This document shows positions 1 through 7,751 of a stretch of DNA of 64,000 nucleotides, one piece after another (within the stretch, counting starts at the first letter, position 1; every line of letters starts with the position of its first letter). Location: NCBI RefSeq assembly GCF_000308635.1, contig NZ_BAGD01000054.1:1-64000 (forward strand), read 5' to 3'. Made by a program: the position numbers and the translations under genes. The notes beneath the pieces are model-generated. The model searched no databases, had not been told where the DNA came from, and worked only from the letters and a program-made list of their open reading frames with translations. The DNA is from Nocardia otitidiscaviarum NBRC 14405 (GTDB lineage Bacteria > Actinomycetota > Actinomycetes > Mycobacteriales > Mycobacteriaceae).

Positions 1-24
1 AGCGGGGCCGCGTGCTGTCGGGGC

Positions 25-261
25 CTATCCGTGTTCGCGGATGGTGCTGATCGCATTGAGTTCGGCCAGTGCCCGCTGGCTGTCGCGGTCGACGACGTCG
101 TAGGAACCGGCCCGCCGCGAGCCGTCCTCGCGGTGGAAGGGTACGGCCCGCCCGGCGGCGGCGAACAGCGTGAACGCGCGGCGGAACAGGGTGATCGCCG
201 TGGCGATGGTGCGACGCTGACCGCGGGAGACGGTGCTGGCGGGGGTGGTGATGGCGGTCAT
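25..261 (-). CDS. small hypothetical protein (78 aa)
   Basis: The product has 78 residues and no family I recognise. It has a basic, hydrophobic first half (the stretch around TLFRRAFTLFAAAGRAVPF) and a charged C-terminal half. The ATG is well supported: on the minus strand an AGGAGG lies about 7 nt upstream of the start at 261. That ribosome binding site sits inside the end of the preceding 37-codon ORF, so the two are probably co-transcribed and coupled. The pair is transcribed away from the GlxA-type regulator at 465-1442, which suggests the regulator controls it. No catalytic motif, signal peptide or convincing transmembrane helix is visible. Confidence 0.6.
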   Translation of the reverse strand: MTAITTPASTVSRGQRRTIATAITLFRRAFTLFAAAGRAVPFHREDGSRRAGSYDVVDRDSQRALAELNAISTIREHG

Positions 262-264
262 GGC

Positions 265-378
265 TTATGCCTCCTGCTCGTCGGAAGTCTCGGTGCCGCC
301 GGCCATCGCCGCGCCGGTGACCATTGCCATGGCGGTCATAACGGTTGCGGCTGCGAGCATTGCGGTGACTGCGTGCAT
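265..378 (-). CDS. small Ala/Met-rich ORF (37 aa)
   Basis: An ATG at 378 opens a 37-codon frame ending in TAA at 265-267, three bases before the ATG of the next gene. The peptide is rich in Ala, Met, Thr and Val over residues 3-26 and could form one short hydrophobic helix, followed by an acidic tail (TETSDEQEA). A GAGGGAAAA stretch lies upstream at a slightly long distance. It is the first ORF after the dyad at 407-420 and would be the first gene of a two-gene transcript. The function is unknown. A purely regulatory upstream ORF is the main alternative. Confidence 0.4.
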   Translation of the reverse strand: MHAVTAMLAAATVMTAMAMVTGAAMAGGTETSDEQEA

Positions 379-406
379 GGCAGTAAGTTTTCCCTCGCGA
401 GCTTTC

Positions 407-420
407 TGCCAACAGTGGCA
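407..420. promoter_or_regulatory. candidate operator dyad TGCCA-N4-TGGCA
   Basis: A perfect 5-bp inverted repeat with a 4-bp spacer lies in the 86-bp gap between the divergent small genes (start 378) and the GlxA-type regulator (start 465). Position and symmetry fit an operator for the regulator. AraC-family proteins often bind direct repeats rather than dyads, so this assignment is inferred. Confidence 0.35.
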
Positions 421-464
421 GTACTGACATTGTTCGCAAAGATTCGGCCAGATAGGCTGGGGCT

Positions 465-1442
465 ATGTTGTCCAAGGTCGCCGTGGTGCTCAACGAGCGC
501 CTCGCCATGTTCGAATTCGGCGTCGTCTGTGAGGTATTCGGGCTGGACCGGCGGATGGACGGGCTGCCCTACTTCGACTTCCGCGTCTGCGGGCTCGAAC
601 CCGGCAAGCCGCTGGACAGCAGCACACCCGGCATCACGGTCACGCCCGAATACGGGCTCGACGAGCTGCGGAACGCGGATCTCGTTGCCATACCGGCGTT
701 TCCGTTCGGTGTGCTGGAACAGACCGATCCACGGGTGATCACCGCGGTGCGGGAAGCCGCCGAGAACGGGGCCACCGTCCTCACCGTCTGTTCCGGGGCG
801 TTTCTCGCCGGGGAAGCCGGACTGCTCGACGACCGCAAATGCACCACCCACTGGAAATACGTGGACGATCTCGCGCAGCGGTATCCGAAGGCCACCGTCG
901 ACCCGGATGTGCTGTTCGTGGACGAGGGGGATCTGATCACCAGTGCGGGCACCGCCGCCGGGATCGACGCCTGCCTGCATCTGGTGCGGCGCGAGCTGGG
1001 CAGCGCGGCGGCCAATGCCATCGCACGGCGCATGGTGGTGCCGCCGCAGCGCGACGGCGGACAGCGTCAGTTCATCGAACGCCCAGTGCCCGAATGCACT
1101 TCAGACAGCCTCAGCGACACCCTGAACTGGATGAACGAACACCTGGAGTTGCCGCATACCGTGGAGGCCCTGGCCGCCCGCTCCGCCATGTCCACGCGCA
1201 CCTTCGCGCGCCGCTTCGCCGCCGAAACCGGGACCACGCCGGTGAAATGGCTGACGGGGCAGCGGATTCTGCTGGCCAAACAGCTGCTGGAGGACACCGA
1301 GCTGGATCTGGAGTCGGTCGCGCATCGGTGCGGATTCGGATCGGGAGCGTTACTGCGCCACCACTTCCAGCGACTCGTCGGCATCGCGCCCACCGAGTAC
1401 CGCAGGCGATTCGGGGCGCACCCGGACGAAGCGGGAGTCTAG
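465..1442 (+). CDS. GlxA-family transcriptional regulator (DJ-1/GATase-like + AraC HTH)
   Basis: The 325-residue protein has the two-domain GlxA layout. Residues about 3-190 form a DJ-1/PfpI-like class I amidotransferase fold with the nucleophile-elbow sequence TVCSGAFLAGEAGLL (Cys109). Residues about 215-320 carry two AraC-type helix-turn-helix motifs (LAARSAMSTRTFARRF and VAHRCGFGSGALLRHHF). In this family the amidotransferase domain usually acts as a ligand sensor rather than an enzyme. The ATG at 465 fits the expected N-terminus (KVAVVL opens the fold). Its divergent neighbours are two tiny ORFs, the most likely targets. The LysE-type exporter follows downstream on the same strand and may also be controlled by it. 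The inducer cannot be told from the sequence. Confidence 0.9.
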   Translation: MLSKVAVVLNERLAMFEFGVVCEVFGLDRRMDGLPYFDFRVCGLEPGKPLDSSTPGITVTPEYGLDELRNADLVAIPAFPFGVLEQTDPRVITAVREAAENGATVLTVCSGAFLAGEAGLLDDRKCTTHWKYVDDLAQRYPKATVDPDVLFVDEGDLITSAGTAAGIDACLHLVRRELGSAAANAIARRMVVPPQRDGGQRQFIERPVPECTSDSLSDTLNWMNEHLELPHTVEALAARSAMSTRTFARRFAAETGTTPVKWLTGQRILLAKQLLEDTELDLESVAHRCGFGSGALLRHHFQRLVGIAPTEYRRRFGAHPDEAGV

Positions 1443-1523
1443 GCGGGCTCGGGTCGCCTACCCGTCGGATATCCGCGTGCGGCGGGGTGTTGCCGGACAC
1501 CATCTCCGGTTACTGTGCGGGAG

Positions 1524-2138
1524 ATGAGCATCGAATTTCTGCTGACGACGCTCGTCATCGTCGCAACGCCCGGAACCGGTGTGCTGTTCACCCTCGCGGC
1601 CGGGCTCGCCAGGGGTACGCGGGCCAGCGCGATCGCCGCATTCGGCTGCACCTTGGGGATTGTTCCGCACATGATCGCCGCCGTGACCGGTGTGGCCGCG
1701 GTGCTGAACACCAGTGCCATGGCATTCCAGACGCTGAAGTATCTCGGCGTCGCCTATCTGCTGTACATGGCGTGGATGACCTTCCGCGACAAGGGCGCGC
1801 TGACCGTGCCCGAGCAATCAGGCGCCGCCCCGGGCGCTGGGCGGGTGATCGGCGCGGCCGTGCTGGCCAACGTGCTGAATCCCAAGCTGACCATCTTCTT
1901 CTTCGCATTCCTGCCGCAGTTCGTGCCCGCCGGGTCCGCGAATGCCGTGCCGCGCATGCTCGAGCTGAGCGGCGTGTTCATGCTCGCGACCTTCGTGGTG
2001 TTCGCGGTGTACGGGGTGGCCGCGGCGGCAGTGCGGGACCACATCATCACGCGGCCCGCCGTGGTGACCTGGATGCGGCGGGTGTTCGGGGCGTCGTTCG
2101 TGGCGCTCGCGGGGCGGCTGGCCGTGCAGAATCAGTGA
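1524..2138 (+). CDS. LysE-family amino-acid/metabolite exporter
   Basis: This about 204-residue membrane protein matches the LysE/RhtB exporter family in length and layout. The N-terminal helix carries the characteristic (V)ATPGTGVLFTLAAGLARG segment, and four to five more hydrophobic segments follow, including FQTLKYLGVAYLLYMAW and VLANVLNPKLTIFFFAFLPQF. The family exports amino acids or related small molecules by secondary transport. ATG at 1524 gives the usual family N-terminus (MSIEFLL). A GTG three codons upstream at 1515 is the alternative, and neither has a well-spaced ribosome binding site. The gene lies 80 bp after the GlxA-type regulator on the same strand, so co-regulation is possible. 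Confidence 0.88.
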   Translation: MSIEFLLTTLVIVATPGTGVLFTLAAGLARGTRASAIAAFGCTLGIVPHMIAAVTGVAAVLNTSAMAFQTLKYLGVAYLLYMAWMTFRDKGALTVPEQSGAAPGAGRVIGAAVLANVLNPKLTIFFFAFLPQFVPAGSANAVPRMLELSGVFMLATFVVFAVYGVAAAAVRDHIITRPAVVTWMRRVFGASFVALAGRLAVQNQ

Positions 2139-2238
2139 GGGTGCTGGTCGCGGGCACGCGGGTACGAGGTGAGATCGGTACTGTAGGCGGAGCGATGGTC
2201 GCCGCGCGACGGGTGACCGTGGATTCGGAAGGGCGCAC

Positions 2239-2685
2239 ATGGTCAGCGGTGACCGACCAGAGCAGCTGTCGGCCCGGCCGGGGGCGATCGCGTACGACAC
2301 CGAACCGGGCCCGACGGGGATCGCGTTGGAGATCTCGGCGAGCCCCATCCCGCTGTTCACACCTGAGGTACGAGTGAACGGCCGGGTGGTGCCGTATGCC
2401 GCTATGGGGGCGAATCATATTCCTGTCGCACCGGGGAACTACGACGTCGAAGTGATCAATCGCCGGATCCTGGGCCCGAGTTTCGGAGCGGTACATGCGG
2501 AGGTCCCGGTGCGCGAGGGCCGCGTCACCATGGTGTATTACCGGATGCCTCCGGCAGTATTCTTGACCGGAGTGATCGGGCCCGTACCGCGCCATGTGCC
2601 CGGAGCGGTGATCATATTCTGGCTCCTGGTCGGCTTGGCCATCTACCTGGCGCTCCTCCTCACCATGGCGATTGTCTTGGAGTGA
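2239..2685 (+). CDS. hypothetical membrane-anchored protein
   Basis: The 148-residue product belongs to no family I can name. Residues about 20-105 look like a small beta-rich soluble domain with alternating hydrophobic strands (TGIALEISASPIPLF, VRVNGRVV, YDVEVINRR, RVTMVYYRM). A long hydrophobic segment at about 120-147 (PGAVIIFWLLVGLAIYLALLL) would be a C-terminal transmembrane anchor. GGAAGGG sits about 6 nt before the ATG and supports this start. The gene ends 58 bp before the convergent lipoprotein gene. No signal peptide is visible, so the soluble domain probably faces the cytoplasm. Confidence 0.7.
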   Translation: MVSGDRPEQLSARPGAIAYDTEPGPTGIALEISASPIPLFTPEVRVNGRVVPYAAMGANHIPVAPGNYDVEVINRRILGPSFGAVHAEVPVREGRVTMVYYRMPPAVFLTGVIGPVPRHVPGAVIIFWLLVGLAIYLALLLTMAIVLE

Positions 2686-2743
2686 ACTCGTGGCTCGTCA
2701 GCGGTGGAGCAGGTCGATGGCGTGTAGCGGCAGCCGTCGTCGA

Positions 2744-3391
2744 TCAGTTCCCGACCTGTTCGCGATACGGGCGAACCGAGAACAAACTCGCGTCGTAGCA
2801 ATAGGTTTCGGAGGCGGGTGGTTGGTTGGCCAGTGCGGCCAGCGCGCGGTTCGGTATCGACGGCCAGTTCTCCGAGGCGACCACTTCGATATCGGTGGGC
2901 ACGCCCTCGAGTCGCTGTTCATGGTGGCCGTCGAGGACGACCATGGGCAGCGATACTCCGTCGTCGGCGTGGATTCGCCACAGGGTCGGTTCGTAGGCTT
3001 TCAAGACCAGCAGCTGGGGGCGGACGGTCGCGTGGACGTATACATCGGCCGCACCTTCGGGGTGATCACGGAAGGAGTGGTCGCCGCCGGTCTGGTACAC
3101 CTCGATGGCGTGCACGTCGATGGCGCGTCCGCCCTCGGGTGGAGGGTTGCGTCGTTCTCGGACGGAGTATCCACCCGCGACATCGCAGTCGTGCACGACG
3201 ATCGGATGTCGGCCGGGTGGCAGTGGCGGTTCCGGCTGCGGCGTGGCGGGGGTCGAAGGGGCCGTCGGCGGGCATGGTTGTGTTCCGAGCGCGCCTCCCG
3301 CGCAGGGGTCGGTCGATTCGCCGAGGCAGGCGGTCGATACGGCCGCGAGCAGGACGATCATTCCGTATTCCACAGTGCGACGTATCCGCAT
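2744..3391 (-). CDS. putative lipoprotein (215 aa)
   Basis: ATG at 3391 is chosen because a strong GGAGG lies just upstream and the product then begins with a classic lipoprotein signal: MRIRR, a hydrophobic stretch (GMIVLLAAVST) and a lipobox ending VSTAC. The open frame extends about 300 nt further upstream, but that part is basic, low-complexity and has no signal. After the lipidated Cys there is a Pro/Thr-rich spacer (PPTAPSTPATPQPEPPLPPG), then a globular domain with residues such as PIVVHDCDVAGGYSVRERR and DVYVHATVRPQLLVLKAYEPTLWRI. The family is not recognised. The protein should be anchored on the outer face of the membrane. Confidence 0.75.
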   Translation of the reverse strand: MRIRRTVEYGMIVLLAAVSTACLGESTDPCAGGALGTQPCPPTAPSTPATPQPEPPLPPGRHPIVVHDCDVAGGYSVRERRNPPPEGGRAIDVHAIEVYQTGGDHSFRDHPEGAADVYVHATVRPQLLVLKAYEPTLWRIHADDGVSLPMVVLDGHHEQRLEGVPTDIEVVASENWPSIPNRALAALANQPPASETYCYDASLFSVRPYREQVGN

Positions 3392-3679
3392 ACTTCCTCC
3401 CCGAAGCACATTGCGTCCGTACAGCTGTCGGTGATGTCGAATGTACCGATCGGAGGAGTACGGCGGTGAAGCACGAACCTGCTCCCGGGGGCTGTCGTAC
3501 CGGGCACCGCGGATAGCGGTGTGGCTGTCGTTCGAGGGTGCGAGATGGATCCGGTGCCGCGCGTGTGGCTGGGCTCGGGGAAGGGCTACGTGTCCGACTG
3601 CACGTACTCGGCGACTCCGGGCTGGTGTCGGCGTGGGTTGGGGAGGGCCGCGCGGTGCGGCGGTTGATACCGTGCTGAC

Positions 3680-5566
3680 GTGTCGCACACTGCTCACTCA
3701 ACCGATCGGCCGCTCCGCACACTGGTGCTCGGCGGGGCGCGGTCCGGAAAATCGGCGTTCGCGGAACAACTGGTGGCCGCGGGGCCGGTGCGGTACATCG
3801 CCACCGCCGTGGTCGACCCGGCGGATACCGACTTCGCCGAGCGGATCGCTGCGCATCGGGCGCGCCGCCCCGCGGACTGGACGGTAGTGGAGGGCGACCC
3901 GATCGCGGGCCTGGGCCAGCCCACCCCCGCGACCCTGATCGACGACCTCGGCACCTGGCTCACCGCCCGCCTCGACGCCCGCAAGGCCTGGGAGCTGCCG
4001 CGCGGCACCGTGGGGCCGGATCTGGACGCCCTCGTCGCCGCTGTCGCCGGCTATGCGGAGCGGCTCGTGATCGTGAGCCCCGAAGTCGGGTTGGGCGTCA
4101 TTCCCGCCACACGTTCCGGACGGTTGTTCCGGGATGAGATCGGCACGCTCAACCAGCGGCTCGCCGCGGTGTGCGATGAGGTGTATCTGCTCGTCGCCGG
4201 GCAGGCGGTGCGGGTCAAGCCGGGCGTGGATGGCGCGGACAGTGGTCCCGCCGGTGAGCGGCGGGCGGCGGGGGATGCCGGGCAGGTGGGCGGGGGTGCT
4301 GGACAATCCGATGTCGGGGCGGCGGCCGTTTCGGTACCCGTCGGGGATGCGGTGGCGGGAGGAGCGAGCGACGCGGCCGAATCCGAAGCAGCTCGCCCGG
4401 ATCGGGCAGCCACTGGAATCGCCGGGGGCGCAATCGCTTCCACCGGCGGCGAGGGTGCGCAGCGGCGGGTCGGGTTGTCGAAGGGGAGCGCGGTGGCGGT
4501 GGAGTTCGGGCCGGTGGCGGCTCCGGATGCGGCGATGCGGGCGGCCGCGGGGAAGCGGCAGGGGCAGTTGACCAAACCGGCGGGGGCACTGGGGCGGTTG
4601 GAGGCGCTGGGGAACTGGGTGGCGGCATGTCAGGGGGTGTGTCCGCCGCGGCAGTTCGAGCGGGCGCGGGTGGTGGTGTTCGCGGGGGATCACGGGGTGG
4701 CGCGGCACGGTGTGTCGGCGTATCCGAGTGAGGTGACCGCGCAGATGGTCGCCAACTTCCTGCACGGAGGCGCGGCGGTGAATGTGTTGGCGCGGTTGGC
4801 CGATGCCACCGTGCGGGTGGTGGACATGGCCGTGGAGGGCGATACCGCGGCGGAGATCTCCACCTTCAAGGTGCGCCGCTCCAGCGGGTCCATCGACCGC
4901 GAGGACGCCCTCACCGAGGACGAGACCCGCACCGCGCTGCACGCCGGAGCGGCCCTCGCCGACGAGGAAATCGATTCCGGCGCCGACCTTCTCATCGCCG
5001 GAGATATGGGCATCGGCAACACCACCCCGGCCACCGTGCTCATCGCCGCCGTCACCGACACCGAACCGGTGGTGGCGGTCGGCCGCGGCACCGGCATCGA
5101 CGACGCGGGCTGGATACGCAAGACCGCCGCCGTGCGCGACGCCATGTGGCGGGCGCGCCCCGTGGTCAAGGACCCGCAAGCCCTGCTGCGGGTCGCGGGC
5201 GGCGCGGACTTCGCCGCCATGGCCGGATTCCTGGCGCGCGCCGCCGCCCGCCGCACCCCGGTGGTCCTCGACGGTGTCGTGGTGACCGCCGCCGCCCTGA
5301 TCGCCGAACAGCTCGCGCCCGGGGCGAGCGCCTGGTGGGTGGCGGGTCACCGCTCCAGCGAACCCGCCCACCAGATCGCGCTCGACCGACTGCGCCTGGA
5401 ACCCCTCATCGACCTGACCATGCGACTGGGTGAGGGCTCCGGCGCACTCACCGCCCTCCCGATCCTGCGCGCGGCCGTGGCGGCGCTCGGCGAGATGGCG
5501 ACGTTCGCCGAGGCCGGTGTGAGTACGGCCGATGCGCTGGAAGCTGGTGTGGGTGAAGCCGACTAG
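3680..5566 (+). CDS. cobU-cobT: CobU-CobT fusion: adenosylcobinamide kinase/guanylyltransferase + DMB phosphoribosyltransferase
   Basis: This is a 628-residue fusion of two late cobalamin enzymes. Residues 1-182 are CobU, which phosphorylates adenosylcobinamide and then attaches GMP. It shows the P-loop GGARSGKS (18-25), the [13 protein letters not shown] segment carrying the expected guanylylated His, and the [20 protein letters not shown] signature. Residues about 275-620 are CobT, which makes alpha-ribazole phosphate from dimethylbenzimidazole and nicotinate mononucleotide. It has [28 protein letters not shown] and the C-terminal MRLGEGSGA with the catalytic Glu. About 90 residues of Gly/Ala/Asp-rich linker join the domains. 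The start is GTG without a clear ribosome binding site. cobS follows, so nucleotide-loop assembly is clustered here. Confidence 0.93.
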   Translation: MSHTAHSTDRPLRTLVLGGARSGKSAFAEQLVAAGPVRYIATAVVDPADTDFAERIAAHRARRPADWTVVEGDPIAGLGQPTPATLIDDLGTWLTARLDARKAWELPRGTVGPDLDALVAAVAGYAERLVIVSPEVGLGVIPATRSGRLFRDEIGTLNQRLAAVCDEVYLLVAGQAVRVKPGVDGADSGPAGERRAAGDAGQVGGGAGQSDVGAAAVSVPVGDAVAGGASDAAESEAARPDRAATGIAGGAIASTGGEGAQRRVGLSKGSAVAVEFGPVAAPDAAMRAAAGKRQGQLTKPAGALGRLEALGNWVAACQGVCPPRQFERARVVVFAGDHGVARHGVSAYPSEVTAQMVANFLHGGAAVNVLARLADATVRVVDMAVEGDTAAEISTFKVRRSSGSIDREDALTEDETRTALHAGAALADEEIDSGADLLIAGDMGIGNTTPATVLIAAVTDTEPVVAVGRGTGIDDAGWIRKTAAVRDAMWRARPVVKDPQALLRVAGGADFAAMAGFLARAAARRTPVVLDGVVVTAAALIAEQLAPGASAWWVAGHRSSEPAHQIALDRLRLEPLIDLTMRLGEGSGALTALPILRAAVAALGEMATFAEAGVSTADALEAGVGEAD

Positions 5567-5615
5567 CCGGAGGCCAGGACCTACCCGCCGCCCGCCCGGG
5601 CATCTTCCCGGCGAG

Positions 5616-5664
5616 GGGGAACTGGTGGCGGTGGCGACTCGGGCTATGCCGCCACCAGTTCCCC
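5616..5664. repeat. perfect 16-bp inverted repeat between cobU-cobT and cobS
   Basis: Arm GGGGAACTGGTGGCGG at 5616-5631 is perfectly complementary to 5649-5664, with a 17-nt loop. It lies in the 135-bp gap between two genes of one pathway, 50 bp after the cobT stop and 37 bp before cobS. No T-run follows, so a classical intrinsic terminator is unlikely. It could be an actinobacterial terminator without a U-tract, an RNA-processing or stability element, or an attenuator of cobS. Confidence 0.8.
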
Positions 5665-5701
5665 GTGAGCGGTTGTCCAGTTCCGGGTTGCGGGGGACTT
5701 C

Positions 5702-6463
5702 GTGTCGGAGGGGCTGGTGAAGGGGCTCGCGCTGTCGCTGTCGTGGCTGACCGTGGTGCCGGTGCGGGGGCCGGAGCGGGTGGACAGGGGAGTGGCGGGG
5801 GGAGCGATCGCGTGGGCGCCGGTGGTGGGGGTGCTGCTGGGCGCGGGGGCCGTCGCGGTGATGTGGGGGCTCGTGGTCGCGGGTGCTTCGCCGCTGCTGG
5901 CGGGACTGGTGGGCGTGGCCGCGCTGGCGTTGGGGACGCGGGGGATGCATATCGACGGGCTCGCGGACACCATGGACGGGCTCGGGAGTTACGGCCCGCC
6001 CGAGCGGGCGCGGGAGATCATGAAGAGCGGCGGGGCCGGGCCGTTCGGGGTGGCGGCGCTGGTGTTCGTCATCGGAATTCAGGCGTTCGCGTTCGCGGCG
6101 CTGGTGGATGCGCAGCGGTGGCCGGCCGTGGTGGTCGCGGTGGCGGTGGGGCGGGTCGCGGTCGTGCTCGCGTGCCGCAGCGGGATCGACGCCGCCCCGG
6201 GGGCCGGGTTCGGGGCATTGGTCGCGGGAACGCAGCGGCGCGCGATCGGATTCGCCTGGGCCGCAGCCGCTCTGGTGATAGCGGGCTTCGTCACCGATGC
6301 GTGGTGGCTGGGGCCGATCGCCGTGGGAGCCGCGCTGGCGACGGCCATCGTGCTGGTTCGCCACGCTGTTCGCCGGTTCGGCGGGCTCAATGGCGACGTA
6401 CTCGGGGCGGCGGTCGAGGTGGCGACGACGGTCGCGGTCGCGGTATCGAGTTTCGCGGTGTGA
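5702..6463 (+). CDS. cobS: adenosylcobinamide-GDP ribazoletransferase (cobalamin synthase)
   Basis: CobS joins adenosylcobinamide-GDP to alpha-ribazole (phosphate), the last assembly steps of cobalamin, in the cytoplasmic membrane. The 253-residue product has the family hallmark HIDGLADTMDGLGSYGPPERAREIMKS broken by an acidic metal-binding cluster, followed by GAGPFGVAALV. Six to seven hydrophobic helices and the C-terminal GLNGDVLGAAVEVATT motif complete the match. The length is typical. The GTG start at 5702 gives the usual short N-terminus before helix 1. Its substrates are the products of the CobU and CobT domains encoded just upstream. Confidence 0.93.
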   Translation: MSEGLVKGLALSLSWLTVVPVRGPERVDRGVAGGAIAWAPVVGVLLGAGAVAVMWGLVVAGASPLLAGLVGVAALALGTRGMHIDGLADTMDGLGSYGPPERAREIMKSGGAGPFGVAALVFVIGIQAFAFAALVDAQRWPAVVVAVAVGRVAVVLACRSGIDAAPGAGFGALVAGTQRRAIGFAWAAAALVIAGFVTDAWWLGPIAVGAALATAIVLVRHAVRRFGGLNGDVLGAAVEVATTVAVAVSSFAV

Positions 6464-6536
6464 ACCGGCCGCGGGTGTGAACCCGCGAGTCGGACCAGAC
6501 CCCGTGGGCCGTGCTGGGGCGGATCGCCGCGGGTCC

Positions 6537-6575
6537 GAAATTCGGTTGCGGCGGGAGTCGCGCGGTCCCTACGGT
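6537..6575 (+). promoter_or_regulatory. WhiB7-type promoter of the erm leader
   Basis: An AT-rich patch GAAATTC (6537-6543) lies directly before a GGTTG-type -35 (TTGCGG, 6546-6551). After an 18-bp spacer comes TACGGT (6570-6575) as the -10. This is the arrangement known for WhiB7-dependent antibiotic-resistance promoters in mycolic-acid actinobacteria. A start point about 7 nt after the -10 would fall at 6582-6583, on the first base of the leader-peptide ATG, which predicts a leaderless transcript. Confidence 0.65.
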
Positions 6576-6582
6576 TTCCCGC

Positions 6583-6645
6583 ATGGCATGTCACTGCGCC
6601 CCCTACTTCATCCGTATCCGCCACGGCCGGGCTCTGGCCCGCTAG
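6583..6645 (+). CDS. erm leader peptide (20 aa) with R-I-R arrest-type motif
   Basis: An ATG at 6583 opens a 20-codon frame that begins MACHCAPYF, continues IRIRHGR and stops at TAG 6643-6645. Residues 11-13 are Arg-Ile-Arg. This is a +X+ sequence, the class known to cause macrolide-dependent ribosome arrest in erm leader peptides such as ErmDL. The frame ends exactly where the first downstream hairpin begins. With the predicted promoter, translation would start from the 5' end of the mRNA without a ribosome binding site. The peptide's job would be sensing drug-bound ribosomes, not acting as a protein. Confidence 0.7.
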   Translation: MACHCAPYFIRIRHGRALAR

Positions 6646-6726
6646 CGGACGCGGATTCTTCTCTCGGCGTCCGCAGGCGCGCCCAGGGCCCTTCGAGACT
6701 CATTCGACTCGAGGACCCGAAAGGGC
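6645..6726 (+). promoter_or_regulatory. translational attenuator of erm (two hairpins)
   Basis: Hairpin 1 pairs GCGGACGC (6645-6652) with GCGTCCGC (6667-6674) and starts at the leader stop codon. Hairpin 2 pairs GCCCTTCGAG (6688-6697) with CTCGAG at 6708-6713 and AAGGGC at 6721-6726, with a small internal bulge. The erm Shine-Dalgarno sequence AAAGGG (6720-6725) lies in the closing arm of hairpin 2, so it is masked when the hairpin forms. Ribosome stalling in the leader could rearrange hairpin 1 and free it. The mechanism is inferred from this geometry and from known erm attenuators. Confidence 0.6.
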
Positions 6727-6733
6727 AAGTGCT

Positions 6734-7558
6734 GTGGCGCAAGATTTTGCACACCGAAACTATTCGCATACCCAGCGCAAGGTCACCAGCGGCAGTGGAG
6801 CTCGCACGCCGCGCGACCATGCCAGGCGCACACTCTCGCAGAACTTCCTGGTGAACCGTGATGCCGTCCGGCTCATGGTGGCGGTGGCCGAACCGACCGG
6901 GCTGGTGCTCGAACCCGGCGCGGGCGAGGGCGTGCTCACCACGGAACTGGCTCGGCGCGGCGCCCAGGTGACCGCGTACGAGATCGACCCGCTGCTGGCG
7001 ATGAAGCTCTCCGCGCGAACCCGACGCGAGAGCGGAATCCGCGTCGTCCGAGGTGATTTCACCAAGGCACGGGCTCCGCGCGAACCGTTCGCCGTGGTCG
7101 GCAACATCCCGTACTCGGTGACCGCCAAGATCGTCGACTGGTGCCTGACCGCACCCGCCCTGACCTCGGCGACCCTGCTCACCCAGCGGGAATATGCGCG
7201 CAAGCGCACCGGCGACTACGGCCGCTGGAGCCTGGTGACGGCCGAAACCTGGCCGTGGTTCACCTGGGAACTGCACGGCCAGGTGGACCGGACCAGCTTC
7301 CGGCCCGTCCCGTCGGTCGACTCGGCGATCCTGCGGATCGTCCGCCGCCCGGAACCGCTGGTGCGGGAACGGAACTCCTACCTGGAGCTGGTCCGGACCG
7401 GCTTCACCGGCCTCGGCGGCTCCGTCCGCGCGTCCCTGCGCACCCGCTATCAGGGCGTGGACGAAGCGCTGGCCGTCGCGGGCATCGACCGTGACACCGT
7501 GGTGGCCTACGTGCACCCCGACCAATGGGTGACGCTGCACCAGCAGCTCGCCGCCTGA
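6734..7558 (+). CDS. erm: 23S rRNA (adenine-N6)-methyltransferase, Erm family
   Basis: Erm enzymes methylate A2058 of 23S rRNA and give macrolide-lincosamide-streptogramin B resistance. The 274-residue protein has the RNA-end motif RRTLSQNFL (about 31-39), the SAM-binding loop LEPGAGEGVLT (59-69), AYEIDP with the ribose-binding acidic residue, and the catalytic NIPY (124-127). The C-terminal helical domain contains FRPVPSVDSAILRI. KsgA-type housekeeping enzymes share these motifs, but the LSQNF start, the absence of KsgA-specific context and the resistance-type leader point to Erm. The start is GTG at 6734, 8 nt after AAAGGG. Expression is probably controlled by the WhiB7-type promoter and attenuator described above. 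Confidence 0.9.
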   Translation: MAQDFAHRNYSHTQRKVTSGSGARTPRDHARRTLSQNFLVNRDAVRLMVAVAEPTGLVLEPGAGEGVLTTELARRGAQVTAYEIDPLLAMKLSARTRRESGIRVVRGDFTKARAPREPFAVVGNIPYSVTAKIVDWCLTAPALTSATLLTQREYARKRTGDYGRWSLVTAETWPWFTWELHGQVDRTSFRPVPSVDSAILRIVRRPEPLVRERNSYLELVRTGFTGLGGSVRASLRTRYQGVDEALAVAGIDRDTVVAYVHPDQWVTLHQQLAA

Positions 7559-7564
7559 CCGAAT

Positions 7565-7595
7565 CCGGTGCCGCCGCATACCCCGGCGGCACCGG
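7565..7595 (+). terminator. hairpin terminator of erm
   Basis: A perfect 12-bp stem (CCGGTGCCGCCG at 7565-7576, complement at 7584-7595) with a 7-nt loop begins 6 nt after the erm stop codon. There is no U-tract, as is common for actinobacterial terminators. Confidence 0.65.
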
Positions 7596-7751
7596 ACCGC
7601 CATACCCTCGTCCGAGCCGCAGTGATCTCGGCAGGCTTCTCCCTCCCACCCACAACTCTTGCCATCCGCCGTCACACTCCCGGAAAATGGATCGCATCCA
7701 GCCGTTTTCACAAACCGACGGTTCATCCGTTAAAGTTTTCGAGCAACACCG

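Noticed and set aside
5566-5702. Cobalamin riboswitch between cobT and cobS
   Set aside because: Only a simple inverted repeat is visible; the B12-box and the multi-stem architecture are absent, and the position inside the cluster is unusual for one.
3698-6364. Minus-strand open frame of 888 codons opposite cobU-cobT and cobS
   Set aside because: His/Pro/Arg-rich shadow of two well-supported cobalamin genes.
6734-7558. KsgA (16S rRNA dimethyltransferase) as identity of this gene
   Set aside because: Shares the fold, but the LSQNFL start motif, leader peptide, hairpin-masked ribosome binding site and WhiB7-like promoter favour Erm.
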